64,000 nt of DNA, from positions 19,377,092 through 19,441,091 of the forward strand of contig OZ020308.1 in NCBI GenBank assembly GCA_963971305.1, read 5' to 3'. The DNA comes from Arcuatula senhousia (lineage: Eukaryota; Mollusca; Bivalvia; Mytilida; Mytilidae). Positions 34,767 to 47,942 of this stretch are shown in pieces. A model generated the notes under the pieces. It had not been told where the DNA came from. It did no database searches and worked only from the letters and a program-made list of their open reading frames with translations. Made by a program: the position numbers and the translations under genes. Each line of letters opens with the position of its first letter. The stretch's first letter is position 1.

Positions 34767-35644
34767 GATTACAAAACATTGCGTGTATTTTTGTTAACTG
34801 AATCCTATATAAAAGTAAAAAATATTTGATTTTTCTATATAAAATGAAATAAGATTAATAGTTTTAGAAGTGTATTAATACATTTTAAAATTATTATAAC
34901 CAGAATTATCAAGCAACAAAACTTAAACCATCTGGGATTAAACTATCTGTAGCACTGATTTTTGTTTCTATCAATATATTTAACTGATAATTCAATAGGT
35001 ATAGTAAAAATTAAAAACAAAAGGAGAAAACAGGTCTTTGAGAAGAAAAAGGTACAAATGGGGCATTTGAATATCAAAAAGTCAAAAATTTGAAAAGGCA
35101 AAGACAAATCGGCCAACACAAACTAGAGTACTAGAAGAAACAGACAACATCAAGCTTGTTTCCCAATACAGGATGAATAGAAATAATAATTTAGGACAGC
35201 ACAAAAATACGCACCCGACCAGCCAAATATATTAATCAGCAATGCTAAGTCAAGTCGTAAGAAATAAATCCTCCGTTCGACATAACTCCCTCTGACCTTA
35301 TAGTCTGTTTATTCTAAACTTTTCAGCATTTATTTGTTGGTCGCACTACTCTAAGCTAGTAATTTATAACCAATTGTTGATTTTAATGCAGAGAGTTATA
35401 CAATTTATGTTGCAGGCACAGTATGTGCCAGTATTTTTTTCTAAAACATAAAACAACGTGTTGATGATATTGTAGTTTGGATGACCGAGCGAAAATGCAC
35501 AAGAAAAAGTATTGTAAAACATTACATGATTCGCTCCATTCGAGCTTCACGTAAAAATGTAAAGTTTTGAAATCGGGTTCGATATTTAATCAACTACTAG
35601 TTCTTCAAATGAATTTGGTGATACATCTGGCCAATTAAAAATAA

Positions 35645-36303
35645 CATGTTTAAGATATAGAACCTGTTATTTTGGCATTTTTTTTAATAATGAAATTCAC
35701 ACTATTTGAAGAATACATTGTAAAACCTTTTAAGAAACTGTTAAATTTTTCAAAAACCTACCAGAAAGTATTCTTTTCGACGGAATACTGAAGAAAAAAA
35801 CGCAGTGTAAAAAAAGAGGACAATCTAATTATAGAATGTGCCCACTTGCGGGTACCGGTAAACTGAGAAACCAAAAGTAACCAAACGAAACGGAGCGGAA
35901 CAAAAACGATATCGGTAAAGAAGGAAACGTAAACAGTAAAATAAGCAACCGAAATCTGTAAAGAAAGGAAACGAAATCGAGCGAAACTGGTTAAAAAAAG
36001 AAAACTAAATCGATTTTAGCCGACACCAGTCGTTTTTCTTAAATTTCCGATTTCGTTTTCTCTTCGCCTCGTTTGGTTACATTTCGTTTCTCAGTTTAAC
36101 AGTACCCAGTTTACCAAAAGTAAATATTTATGCTGGACAATACTTAAACAACGCGAATAATTAAAATAAGATTATTTTATAGAAAACTGCAAAACATTGA
36201 GTTTTTATGTTCGTAAAAGTAAGTTTTAGATAGTATTTTTTAAATTTATGTACTTCTTATTCAATGTAAAAAATTGCGAAATTGATAGGTTCTATGTCTT
36301 AAA
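35645..36303. mobile_element. Palindrome-centred MITE (unit B copy)
   Basis: Near-identical to 16693-17353 because it lies in the most similar part of the duplication. Confidence 0.7.
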
Positions 36304-37455
36304 AGATTCAAAGGTTGTACCCATTACTTCATGAAATTGAAACAACTTTATTAACCATGTAATTTATAATGACTAACTAGATTTACAAATTCTTCAAAAC
36401 ATGATGCTAAAAGTGATATTTCATAAATCGGTTGTTTTATTGATTAAAACAAGAACCACTAATAAAAAAGCATGTCAACGATTAATATTGGAATAAATTA
36501 AGACCAAACGAGTAATTTTCTGATGTAGTAGGTCCTAAAGGGTGCCATTGTATGAAAATAAAAACTACAACAAATCTAATTAGAGGCAATACATATTGTT
36601 ACGTCTGACGCACGTTTTATATATTTAAAACAAATCGGAGGCGTTCTATCCAAAATGATGAAAATTCCAAACACGTTATGAATTCGAAGAGTATAGAAAA
36701 ATAACGCCAAATAATTCAGACATGGGACCAAAATAAGAACTAAAATCTACCTCTACCTGAAATAGGAAAACCGTTTTACAAAATTGTTAAGTGTTTGTAA
36801 CCCAAAACGTGCTGATACCGGAACAGGCTAACCTCGGTGAATTTAAAGGTCCACAAGCAGTGTCGACCACAAGCAGCTTCAACCATCACATAGTGTTAGA
36901 AATAAGAATTAAAACGTTTTTTTTATAAATATAAAATAACTAACTTTTAAATAATAAACATTTAACTTTTGTTTTTCTTGTGTTGTTTTTGTTTTTTGTA
37001 CTTATACAAGCAATAAGATTGTCTTACAATGCAATATGGTGGTTTTGCGCCAAAACCTGGTTAAGCCGGCCTTTGCTTTTCAAAGACACAATCAGCTAAG
37101 TCTTGATTATTTTGATATATATTTTAACCTTTTTCATGCGTAGTTGACGTTTACCCGTTCCATTTGATATAAAGAAGAGGGCATTCGAATAACAAAGATA
37201 ACAGTTTTTTGTTTTGTAATAAAGAACCCAAATACCTAAGCAGTTTAAAACGGTTTATTTTGTTAAGCTGTATATGCATATTCTAATATAAATAGTAACC
37301 TTTCAGTATTTGAATCAAAACATTGGAAGTTCTTCCAATAATAGAGGAAAAGTACTCAAACTAAAAGAAGTTTTAACGGGAAATCGAATCCAGCAGAGAG
37401 GATATTTATTTGCGTTTCAAAAACTTGGTGTTAACACAATTTTGAAATTATACAA
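36304..37455. other. Non-coding, near-identical to 17354-18475
   Basis: No gene. It holds the ~30-bp length difference at about 36372-36402. Confidence 0.45.
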
Positions 37456-37461
37456 TCGAAG

Positions 37462-37945
37462 AAGCAAAGATGTACAAATGAAGTATTCGAATGTCAAAAG
37501 TCCGAAAAGCAAATGCAGTACCAGTAAACTAGAACAACACGAAAAATCACAAAATATTAAAACACAAATTAAAACAACTGAAAAGCAATCAACAACGCAA
37601 ACTTTAGTCGTAACGAGAGTGAACTCAGTTGCTCCTGAAGAGCAATCAGTTCCTGCTTTCTATACACGTAACACCTATTAGGAATATCGAATAAATTGTG
37701 ACATGTTAACTCAATAAACTGGAGCGGACGGATTATTGCTACACAAGAAGAGAGAGTTGACGATTGAAAATTAAGTTGATGTCATCATATTTTCACAGAG
37801 CGTTGTTCAAAGACTTCCTTGAGACTGCTTTGATATTCAGGTCTACATGTGGAGCAGACTTCTAATAGCTAGAATCCGTTGTGTCCTTTATCTCAAGTTC
37901 CTGAGAATATACAAACTGGGACAAAATAAACGAAACCGCGAATCG
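37462..37945 (+). repeat. Decayed P2 copy with RT relic (unit B)
   Basis: Counterpart of 18480-18960. Confidence 0.5.
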
Positions 37946-38139
37946 TTTAGTGAAATCATTATCAATATAACCACGAAAAGAAAAGTAAAGTTCAAAGATA
38001 GAGCTAGTCCCCCACCATCGGAAATACCTCGCAAATATTCAAAAGTCCGGTTTCGGTATATCAGATTAGGGAACACTGGGTGTGGTTTTCGGAATTTTTG
38101 TCCATCTTCCTGTTTGAAATGGTTGTCGTTACTGAATAA

Positions 38140-38760
38140 AGGTAATAACAAAACCACCGAACTTGAATGATCAATCTCATAGTCCAGAGAAAATGACAAA
38201 AACGAGTCAGTCATACCTGAGAATTGGTGGATCGCAATGGTTCTGATTTGGTACAGGCATTTCAAACGAAATGATGGGTTAAACCAGGTTTTATGGCGCC
38301 AAACCTCCCTCCTCCATTGCGATCTTAGGATCCGGTAATGACCATAAAACACAACATAGTTGTGAGACACAATAGGGATATTGAGTTGATCATCTCAGTA
38401 TAACAGACTAGTCAAACACTAATTAAAACAATTAACCACCTTATCTTTTAACTCAATTTCTACTAGTGGCTGATAACGAAGAAAGAATTTTTTAGGAATC
38501 GTATGCAATGTATTTTCTTTTAGCCCTGCTCCAAAAGTCGGTCACAAAGAAATCGATGTCTGATAAAAAAAAATCTGTGAAATGAGTGCAAGCTCTGGCA
38601 TATCGAATAAGTTGTGAAATATAATCATCGTATGCAGGGGAAGTAGGTATATTGCTCTGTAGATTAGGAAAATTAAAAATTGAAAATTAAAATAGTCTCT
38701 TTTATCGTAAATTTTTGTACTGAGATGAAAACAGAGCATCAAATCATCTTAAAAATTATT
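38140..38760 (-). mobile_element. P1 retroelement 3' fragment with RT-end relic
   Basis: On the minus strand, a broken KIYDKRDYFNFQF block (38742-38542) is followed by the P1 tail. Unlike the unit A copy, the RT portion is continuous here past the duplication edge. Confidence 0.5.
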
Positions 38761-39160
38761 ATCTGGGTACATTTGATTTGCTGAAATAAATGCTACGATT
38801 AGAATAATGATTCGACTAATGGTTTTAATTATCGGCCCTTCACTATACTAGCGCCCGGTTACACTCTTCTTTGTCCAATTTTAACTAAATTCGATATCTG
38901 GGCATATTTCCATGCAAATGTTTAAATGGTGTTCTATACGAGTCGTCTTCTGTGTTTGCACTCAAACACAATTATACCTAGCTATGTATTGCTTTTTGCA
39001 ATCCGGTGAGAATTCAGCTATATTAAGGAAAATCAATGAAAGAATTGATGAAATTAACATAGAAAATAAATAATAAAAGAGGAGTTGAACATTAAAACAA
39101 GCTTTTCCTTATCTTCTATGGTTCACGATCTGTAAAATAGAAAACTACCATTTTTGGAGT
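38761..39160. other. No feature seen
   Basis: AT-rich spacer between unit B and the Helentron-like block. Confidence 0.3.
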
Positions 39161-39164
39161 TAAG

Positions 39165-40226
39165 GGGCATAACATCTATTAGGGCAATAACTCCTCATAG
39201 AGAAGGTCCTACAACGTTGACCCTATACATATTTAGTAGATCTTGATGTGCTTAACAATATGCAATTTAAATTTCTCAAATATCTTGTATAATTTTCAGG
39301 ATATTGAGCTAAACAGGTGCAAAATTTGCAAAGAATCCACAAAAAAGGCAATAACTCCTACATGGGTTGTTGGATTTTCTTCAAAATTTCAGGGTAGGTA
39401 GATCTTGAGGTGCTGATCACTTTTGTTTCCAATCAAAATTTTAAAATCTGTCACCGTATTTGAGTTAATTGCAAAAAACTGTAATTACCCCTATGTTCCA
39501 TTTTTAGCCACAGCAGCCATGCTTTACGACCAATCAAAAATCCCCACATCAGTTCTATACACCTAATGCTAATAAAAAACTATACCAAGTTTGGTTCCAA
39601 TTGAACTTGAAGTGTCAGAGGAGTTAACGTTTTCAATGTAATGAGGAAATGCTGTTAAAATGCTCAATTTTGACGTTCTAAGGGCAATAACTCCTAATAA
39701 GAAAGGTTCTACAACGTTGACCCTATTACATATTTTGTAGATCTCGATGTGCTCAACAATTTACAATTTAAATTTCTCAAATATCTTGTATAGTTTTCAA
39801 GATATTGAGCTAAACGGATGCAAAATTTGCAAAAAATCCACAAAAAGGGCAATAACTCATACATGGGTTGTTGAGTTTTCTTCAAAATTTCAGGGTAGGT
39901 AGATCTTGAGATGCTGATCACTTTAACTTTGCCAGAATTTTGATATCTGTAGCCGTTTTTGAGTTATTTGCAAAAAACTACATTTTACCCCTATGTTCTA
40001 TTTTTAGCCACGGCGGCCATGTTTTATGACGAATCAAAAATCCCCACATCAGTTCTAAGCACCGAATGCTAATGAAAAACCATACCAAGTTTGGTTGCAA
40101 TTGGACTTATGGTGTCAGAGGAGTTAACGTTTTAAAAAGTTTACGGACGGACGACGGACGGACGGACGACATACGCCAAGTGGTGACAATAGCTCACATG
40201 ACCCTTAGGGTCAGGTGAGCTAAAAA
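39165..40226 (-). mobile_element. Helentron-like element with two ~500-bp cores (left copy)
   Basis: Two direct cores (about 39167-39660 and 39666-40135) share AGGGCAATAACTCC, GGTAGATCTTGAG and ATCCCCACATCAGTTCTA. After them come a GGAC-rich microsatellite (about 40142-40170) and the end AGCTCACATG...GTCAGGTGAGCT, the 5' subterminal hairpin type of this element group read in reverse. Confidence 0.55.
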
Positions 40227-40585
40227 AGGGCAATAACTTCCACATGGGTTGTTGAGTCTTCTTCACAATTTCAGGAAAGGTACTTTTATTACTTTTTACT
40301 TTTATCCCTGTCAGGATGTTGATACCTTTCATCGTTTTTTGAGTTATTTGCGAAAAAACCTGATGTTTGACTCAACGTTCTTTATTATAGGAATAGTGGC
40401 GATTTTATTTATTAGATTTATTAAAATTGAGGATCGTTTGTTTTAGCGGTTTCAGGGAAGGTTTTTGAAATTGTTAACTGACGACGACGGACGACAACGA
40501 TGGACACATAGTGATGGGAAAAGCTCAGTTAGTCTTTGTACTATAATTCATGTTCGTGTCTTCATGGTCTTTATAAGACGAAATT

Positions 40586-41764
40586 ATGTCTCCCCTTCCC
40601 AGAAGGGGGAGACATATTGTTTTTGTGTCAGTTCTTCTTCTTCTTCTTCTTCTTCTTTTTCTTTTCCTCATACAAAGCGTGTCCGGGCCATAACTTTTTT
40701 ATCCTTTAAGATAGGGCTTTGATATTTGGCATGTAGATGTATCACCATAAGACGATGTGTCGCATACCAGAATGACCTTCATATGACCTTGACCTTTGAC
40801 CTGAAGGTTAAATAAATGCTAATTTTACATCCAAAGTATGTTCAGGCCATAATTTGTTTGTTCTTTGACATAGGGCTTTGATATTCGACATGTAGATGTA
40901 TCACCATGAGAAGATGTTTTATGTACCAGAATGACCTTCATATGACCTGACCTTTGACCTCAGGGTCAAATTAATGCTAATTTTACATGCAAAGTTAGTC
41001 AGGGTCATATGTTTTTTGTTTTTTGACATAGAGTTTTAATATTTGACATGTGGATGTATAACCATGAGACAATGTGTCATGTACCACAATAACCTTCATA
41101 TGACCTTGACCTTTGACCTCAAGATCAAATTAATGCTAATTTTATATGTAAAACATGTCTGGGCCATAACTTTTTTTGTTCTTTGACATAGGGCTTTAAT
41201 ATTTGACTTGTTGATGTATCACCCTGAAAGATGTGTTGTGTTCCAGAATGACTTTCATATGACCTTAACCTTCGACCTCGAGGTCAAATCAATGATAATT
41301 TTACGTGCAAAGTGTGTCCTGGTCATAACATTTTATCCTTTGATATAGGGCTTTGATATTTGGCATGTGGATGTTTCAACATGAGATAATGTGTTGCGGA
41401 CCAGAATTACTTTCATATGAGCTTGACCTTTGACTTCAAGATCAAATTAATGCTAATTTTACTATTTTATTAACATGATGGTGTGTCATCATGGGAACAA
41501 TGTGTTGCCACCTTAATGACCTTGACCTGTGACTTCAAGGTCAAATAAATGCTAATTTTACACGCATAACCTCCCAGACCATTAAATATTTATCCTGTGA
41601 CATAGGGTTTTAGAATGTAGATGTATCATTATTAAGCAATTTTTTGTACAATGTATGTCATTGTTATTTTGACCTGTTGACCTCAAGGTTTAACTTAAGT
41701 TATTTTGGCAAATTTAGGAAGGGGAGACATCCGTTTTAGTGCGCTAAAACAGTTTTTCCTAGTT
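40586..41764 (+). mobile_element. Helentron-associated (pearl-like) element with nuclear-receptor-like motifs
   Basis: The 5' end ATGTCTCCCCTTCC is mirrored by GGAAGGGGAGACAT near the 3' end (subterminal inverted repeats). The 3' end has the hairpin GTTTTAG-TGCG-CTAAAAC and a CCTAG terminus, as described for Helentron-derived INEs. A (TTC)n microsatellite lies at about 40629-40655. Six or so ~180-bp cores follow. The duplicate at about 51190 lacks the element (GAAATT joined to CTATTTT), which gives exact boundaries. Confidence 0.75.
40789..41119 (-). promoter_or_regulatory. Three perfect DR1-like AGGTCA sites in the element core
   Basis: TGACCTTTGACCT, the complement of AGGTCA-A-AGGTCA, occurs at 40789-40801, 40948-40960 and 41107-41119; extra half-sites flank each. 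This is the DR1 site bound by RXR heterodimers, HNF4 and COUP-TF. Whether mollusc receptors use them is untested. A fourth perfect copy is at 20530-20542. Confidence 0.45.
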
Positions 41765-42135
41765 CTATTTTAATTGATATATCTTAATGAGACCTCAATT
41801 CAATGAAGAATTTGTCTTTGAATATGGTTTTCCTTTTTAAAAGTCTTCGATAAGGCATTAGAGCCACTTAATTTCATTAGTTTTGCCCTTAAAATTTGTT
41901 CTATGGTTTTCTTGTAATTTTTAACTCTAATGATCTCTATTGAGTTTCCTTAGAATCGGATATCATTACATACTAATCTTGTAACTTTTTTGTATCTTTC
42001 CAATCAGAAACATGTATGATATTCACGGAAATAGGTAATTAGCATTACAGGAATTATTACGAATAACAGCCATTAAAGTTTTGTGGTTCTTGCTTGAAAG
42101 TGCAAAATAATGTGAAATTACAGATGGATTGAAAA
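41765..42135. other. Non-coding, duplicated at 51195-51564
   Basis: No gene. It is nearly identical to the right-hand copy. Confidence 0.4.
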
Positions 42136-42272
42136 TTACAAATACCAAAACGCGGGTATAAACGGTTGATTTGGATATGTTATCTATAGATATTTCAAGG
42201 AGTAACCTCTCATCAGTAGCATTTAATTAAATCAAAACATTGGAAGGTCAAATCCAAACTGTTGAAAACGAT
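42136..42272 (-). mobile_element. 205-bp HHR element, cut by the LINE boundary
   Basis: Minus-strand copy from the 3' end to the internal GTTTTCAACAGTTTGG. The HHR core is present, but stem I and stem III are mutated (TAACAT for TAGCAT). Confidence 0.65.
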
Positions 42273-42487
42273 CAATCAATCAATCATCACTTTATTCCTC
42301 TTAAAGAGATTAAATGATATAGAGTAATGTCAAACATTTACAACATAAACATATTTACAATGTACTAAACATGCATAGAAAATGAGCAGATAAATGAGTA
42401 AATAAATAAGTCATAATTATATAGAAAAACAGATAATAGGTAACAAAAGTTTATTAAGTAATAAATATGAACATGAAAATCGCTGCA

Positions 42488-45400
42488 TTAGCCTCTCCTC
42501 AACAATACGTTGTAATGGCTTAATGACTGTACGATGTGCACGTGACACAGTCTTCTAAAGTTGTACTCATCGAGATCACTGTCCGGTATTGGTTTTCCTA
42601 GAAGCACTAAGTATAGTTGCGTTTCATCGTATTCGTACAGTTTAACGAAAAGATCAAGTGGAAAGTTTTCAATAATTAAATCCCAAAACAGATTTCGAAA
42701 CGCAAGTGTCGATAGACAGTTACAACATACATGTTCGTAAAAGTCCTGGAATGGTCGTTTACAAAGTTCACAAGTACCTATTATACTGTTGGGTGGCTCA
42801 GTTAGTAGTTTAGTTTCAAAGTAATAGTTTTTAAGGTCATAACGGGTTTTTGCCAATTTCCAAAACGGTGCAATTTCAGTTTTGTTGACTATTTGAACAA
42901 ATCTGCAGAAGTCACTATCTGAGCTGGTGCGTTTTTTCCAGTTACTGTCTTGAATACTATGAATTGATTGCATAACAATAGATTTCCATTCGTGTTTAGA
43001 TGGAAAGTGTCCAGATAACAAATATTCTTTTAAAAAGTCATGTAAATCATATAAAAGTAGGAGTTCAAATACATCGGGGACAAATCCAAAATGTTTACGG
43101 TTGATGTCAGTCAAAAAGGAAAATAAACGGACCAAAAATATCTGTTTTGATCTATGAGAGTCGTTTAATGATACCAGTTTCTGTAAGAATATAAGTTTTC
43201 TCTTTTCAATTTCCACTGTGATTGGATATAGTCCTAACAGTGATTGACACATGTCTGATCTTGTTCTGGTTTTTAGATCGAGTATCTGTTTCGTTACGAG
43301 ATGTTGGAATCTGTTAAGTGCATTGAAATCAGCAGATTTTAGGTTAGTCCAAACTTCACAGCCATATAATACGGACGGTAAAACAACTGTATTGTATAAC
43401 TTGGATAGAACAATTGGATTTGTAGATTTACTTTTAAGTTTATTTAGAGCAAAATAAGAGTTCTGTCCCTTCCGATACGCACTAACAGTACGGTCATACG
43501 ATTTAAAAGATCGGTTCATCAGCACCCCAAGGTGAGAGTACTCTTCTTGGATCGGAATAAGATCTCCATTTACAGACCATGGATAAACTACATGTAACTG
43601 AGGTTCACGGGAGTTTTTTGTAAATTGTACTACTGCTGATTTTTTCGCATTAAACCGAAAACGCCATAGGCACGCATATTTTGAACACACGTTTAGTATA
43701 TCTTGTAGCCCGGAGGGAGAGAGGCTAGTGCAGCAAACGTCATCTGCTAAGGCAGGACAACAACTGACAGTGTTAATGACACCAACATTATTATCAAAAT
43801 TTTCTAATTCATTCAACATCTGATCTATAAATACTAAATATAAAAGACCAGACAAAACTCCCCCTTGTCGTACACCTTGTGAAACATGAAAAAAAGAGGA
43901 CAATGATTGGTTGGCTACTACAGCACTATAAGTATTACAATGTTAATCATTTACAATACACCACAGTTTTCCTTTAAGACCTAGTTTAAAAAGCTTGTAC
44001 ATAAGACCTATTCTCCATACGGAGTCAAAGGCTTGTTTGCTATCGAGAAAGGCAACATACACTTTACTAGACATTTCAATATTGTGATAAATTGTTTCAT
44101 GCAGATTAAACGAAGCAGTTGAGCAGCTGAGGTGTTTTTGAAATCCTTGTTGCTGGGGGTTTATAAACTTTTCTTTAAATGCAAATGTTGTGATACGTGC
44201 TTTTAGTAAGCCCTCAAACAATTTAAGTATTGCTGACAGTAAACTGACGGTTCTTTAACTCTCGGGTGCGGTTTTACTTTTCGTGCCACCTTTGTAAATA
44301 GGAACTATTAGTCCAAGTTTCCATCTCTCAGGAATTCTACCGATTTTGCTTATGGCATTGAATAAATTACAGATAGTTTTTATTAGATCTTTACCACCAT
44401 ACTTCAGGTGTTCGTTTTGGATTCGGTCATGGCCTGGAGCTTTTTTAAGTTTAAGGCTAGAAATTAAGCTCGCAACTTCGACTTCAGTAATAACACCACC
44501 TGGGAAACTTTCGTTAGCTTGACTACAAGTTCGTAAAATGTCCGAATATTTAGATTCAATATCGCATTTCATGTCGGCATCAAACGTATCGTAATCACTT
44601 TCTTTGTAAACGTTTTCATAATAAGATGCAAATGCACTCGTTACAGTTTCTGGTGTATCACACATTTGGTCTTTATAAATTATTTCTGGATTTAACTTTG
44701 GTTTTATTTCTAGTAAAACGTTTTACTGACTTCCAGAACATTCGAATGTCACATTCGGCGGCGTTATTTAGATCGGCATAACACTTCTGTTCGTATTCCT
44801 CACACGCAGCTAATTGAATGCGTCTAAACTCGTATTTGGCATGTTTATATTCCCTATAGCTGTCATATTGCATACCACGTGGTTTACCATCCGAAATCCA
44901 GATACCTCGAAGAGTTCGTTCTTTTTTATGAGCTTCTTTCACCTCTGCAGTCCAATACGGTTTGGTATGTGGGTTAAAAGCGTTTTTCGGTATTGCGGAA
45001 TTCGCAGCATCTTGTAAGTTTAAAACAAGGGAGTCGTATGCACTGTCAATATCGATTTTACAGTTTTCAATGTCCAATGAAAGAATCCTAAGTGGTTCAT
45101 CTAACAAATGTTGATAAAGTTCGATTTGATTGCTTGTGATTTTGTGCCACGAAGGCAAGCGATCGCAACGTGGTAGTAAGACGTGAGGGCTGTTGTCTAA
45201 CTCAATTGTAACGACAAGAGGTAAATGATCAGACGTAGAACTAATAGTCCCTTCATCAAGAATTTCATAACACCTCAACTGACCAAGAACAATTTCATCA
45301 AGTAAAACATAATCTAACATTGACTGTTTAACTATAAACGTATAATTGGGACCTTTATACTTAATTCTACCATGAGCATACATTAAGTCATGCCTACTAC

Positions 45401-46002
45401 TAAATTTTACATGTTCTTGCCTTTTTCGTATGTTAGACATAAACTTATCTTTTTCTAACAAACTACCATTGAGGTCACCACCTATAATAACATGACCGTA
45501 GTTTCTATAATAAGCATATAAAGAATCTAAAGCATCTAATACAAACAAATAATCATTTATGTTCTCATTAGAAGGCATATATACACCAAATATATACAAT
45601 GATCCTATAGAAAGGATTTTTAATTTAATGACAACAATTCTGTCCGAATTAGTTTCATAAATCTCTTGTACATAAAATTGTAGAGACTCTTTATACAGAA
45701 TGGCTATACCCCCTTTGCCATGGTAAGCTTTATACCCAGGCGGTAATGGGATCTGCCTTTGCAACACAATGGTAACCTTTCTCTAGGCTATTCATGAAAT
45801 CAAGCGAGGTATCTTTCAGTTTATGTTCTGACAATATACAAACGTCACATTTTGTTAACCTAATAAGGTTACTAAGACAAAGGGTGGATGACATTATACC
45901 CCGAACATTCCACGCTACAATGCTAAGGCTACTACACATCATTATAAAACAATAAGTTAATACAATGAGGAAAAAAGTTTTCATTAGGGTTTTCATTGTC
46001 AT
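42488..46002 (-). pseudogene. LINE ORF2: AP endonuclease and reverse transcriptase, broken
   Basis: The endonuclease begins SLSIVAWNVRG with ILSEHKL, then GVYMPS, IIGGDLNG and SDHLPLVV. RT motifs are KAPGHDRIQNEHL, FLDSKQAFDSVWR, QGVRQGGVLSGLLY and ALADDVCC (catalytic ADD). The C-terminus has CELCKRPFQDFYEHVCCNC, a zinc-knuckle-like motif. The ORF1 stop and ORF2 start overlap as ATGA at 46002-45999. Damage consists of frameshifts near 45750 and 44670 and in-frame stops at 44257-44255 (in the SLLS motif region of RT) and 43945-43943. Without them it is about 1170 aa, a normal length. It cannot make an active enzyme as it stands. Confidence 0.88.
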
Positions 46003-46163
46003 GATTGGTTGTTGTAGGAGGTGCGATCATCTTGTTCATGTTGTTCATATGAGGTCTCAGAAATGCTATGTTGCCACTCTCGTTCACTTAACCATTCGCG
46101 ACAAGACACGCCGGCAGGCCAAAAGTTTCTTTGGTTAACGATGTTAGCGCAATTCTCGTCTAT

Positions 46164-46223
46164 TACAAATACCAAAACGCGGGTATAAACGGTTAATTTT
46201 GATATGCTATATATCGATATTAT
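46164..46223 (-). mobile_element. 60-nt 5'-truncated HHR-element insertion in ORF1
   Basis: The sequence equals the last ~60 nt of the 205-bp HHR element (from TATCGATATATAGC to TTTGGTATTTGTA). It adds exactly 20 codons. Removing it restores a continuous SAKLN-IDENCANIV motif. Confidence 0.75.
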
Positions 46224-47544
46224 GTTTAGTTTAGCGGAGACATATCGTTGCCGATCACGTTTGCTAAATACTTTTAGGTAAGTTACATTTACGTTTCTCT
46301 TTTCTAAGTACGAAATTATTCGTTGACGCGTTGAATTTGAAGTTATGCCCGACAAGTAATATCTAACTGTCCGACGTCTCTTTACGCCAGTGAAACATTC
46401 TTCGACGTCCGCATTGACCTGTCTCTGTTGGTCAATTGTCTGACCCATGATTCTAACCGGAATACGATGAACAGAATCGTTCGGATCCCTCTCCGCGCTC
46501 AGTACACTGTCTACGTTTTTACCGTTATGCGAGGCTTCATTGTAATGGGTTTGCATAGACGATAGATCAACTGAGTTATTTGTCACCGTGTTTGTTTTGA
46601 CTTCAACGGGTGGATGCACATAATTACTACGATTTACTATGTCATGTTCAGAAGTAGTCACCGGTTTTAAATTACGAGGCTCCCTTTGGGTAATTTCGGC
46701 GTACGAGTGCTGACTACACGATTTCAAATCGTTGACGCTTTTCTGTAAATTTATAATTAATTTTCCGAGTCGATCGGTCTCCGAATCAATGCGTCTTTTG
46801 TGTGCGGTATATTTGTCGTAGTTAAACTCTCCAACCGAGGAAACGTTTTGCTTTAACAGTTTTATGCTAGCGTCGTATTGGGTACATTTTCGGTCGTATG
46901 ATACGCGCAACTCGTGCAACTTTTCAACGTTTTCATCGAGGTCTTCCCTGAGTTTTTTTATTATACTTTTGTAAAGTTTCAATTTCTTTTACATGATCCT
47001 TCTCATTATTTTCAAGTTCTACTACCCTAGTCATTAACGACTGGAGAGTTACTCTGAGTTCAATAAGAGAGCAGCTATCATTGTTGTCGCCTACAGGTTT
47101 AGATTTATTGGTAGTGTCAGATTTGAAAACATCTTTGAATCCAGTCGGGTCGCCACATAGAAATGCCTGAATGATGAAGCAATCGCGCGCATATCTTTCA
47201 GTAGATGTTTTATGCACAGTATTTTTTTGTGTGAATAATTTCCCCAAAGGACACCCTTGCACGGCTCGAGCACGCCCTGCAAGTGTTTCCCTGTACCATG
47301 TTATTGTATGTGGAGGTCGTAGAAAGCTTCCCCGTGCTTCAGTTGTATGCTCTTATATATTTTCGAGTACTGGAATATGTGTTGGAAAGACACAGTTTAC
47401 ATATTTCCAAAACTTGACAACGTTTGGCTATGTCTTTAAAATTGATAAATTTATTTGTTTGGTCATTGTTATAATATTTTTTGGCTTCTGTTTTTGTTTT
47501 ATCTAATCTTATATACTACCGGTTTTCCAAAGTTTTTACTCCTA

Positions 47545-47586
47545 GCGTGTCTGATGAAGGTTAATCCAGAAAAGCGCTTCACACGC
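47545..47586 (+). ncRNA. Hammerhead ribozyme, first copy of the 398-bp element
   Basis: Stem I is GCGTGT/ACACGC (six pairs). CTGATGA, a weak stem II (GG/CC with an A-A closing mismatch), GAAA, stem III AAGC/GCTT and C17 follow. The predicted cut is 47580/47581. A minimal stem II of this kind resembles HHRs reported in Penelope-like elements. Confidence 0.72.
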
Positions 47587-47942
47587 AGCGAAATTTTGCA
47601 TTGTACATTTATCAAAATCGTTTCAATATGTGGATCGTGTCTTTCTGGCACATATTCCATATTCTTTCGTATTTAATATTATTTCAGAGTTTGGCTTTAG
47701 TGCCGTGTGGAGGTGGTAGAAAGCTTCCCCGTGCTTCAGTTGTATGCTCTTATATATTTTCGAGTACTGGAATATGTGTTGGAAAGACACAGTTTACATA
47801 TTTCCAAAACTTGACAACGTTTGGCTATGTCTTTAAAAATTGATCAATTTATTTGTTTGGTCATTGTTGTAATATTTTTTGGCTTCTGTTTTTGTTTTAT
47901 CTAATCTTATATACTACTGGTTTTCCAAAGTTTTTACTCCTA

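Larger units (their letters stand above)
20915..38605. repeat. Large segmental duplication, unit B
   Basis: Homologous to unit A, but expanded by E1 (21527-22825), a Tc1 element (23273-24648) and E2 (about 27341-31390), each absent at the corresponding site of unit A. It contains secreted-protein copy 3. The 3' part (from about 35100) is almost identical to unit A, while the 5' part is clearly more diverged. Confidence 0.85.
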
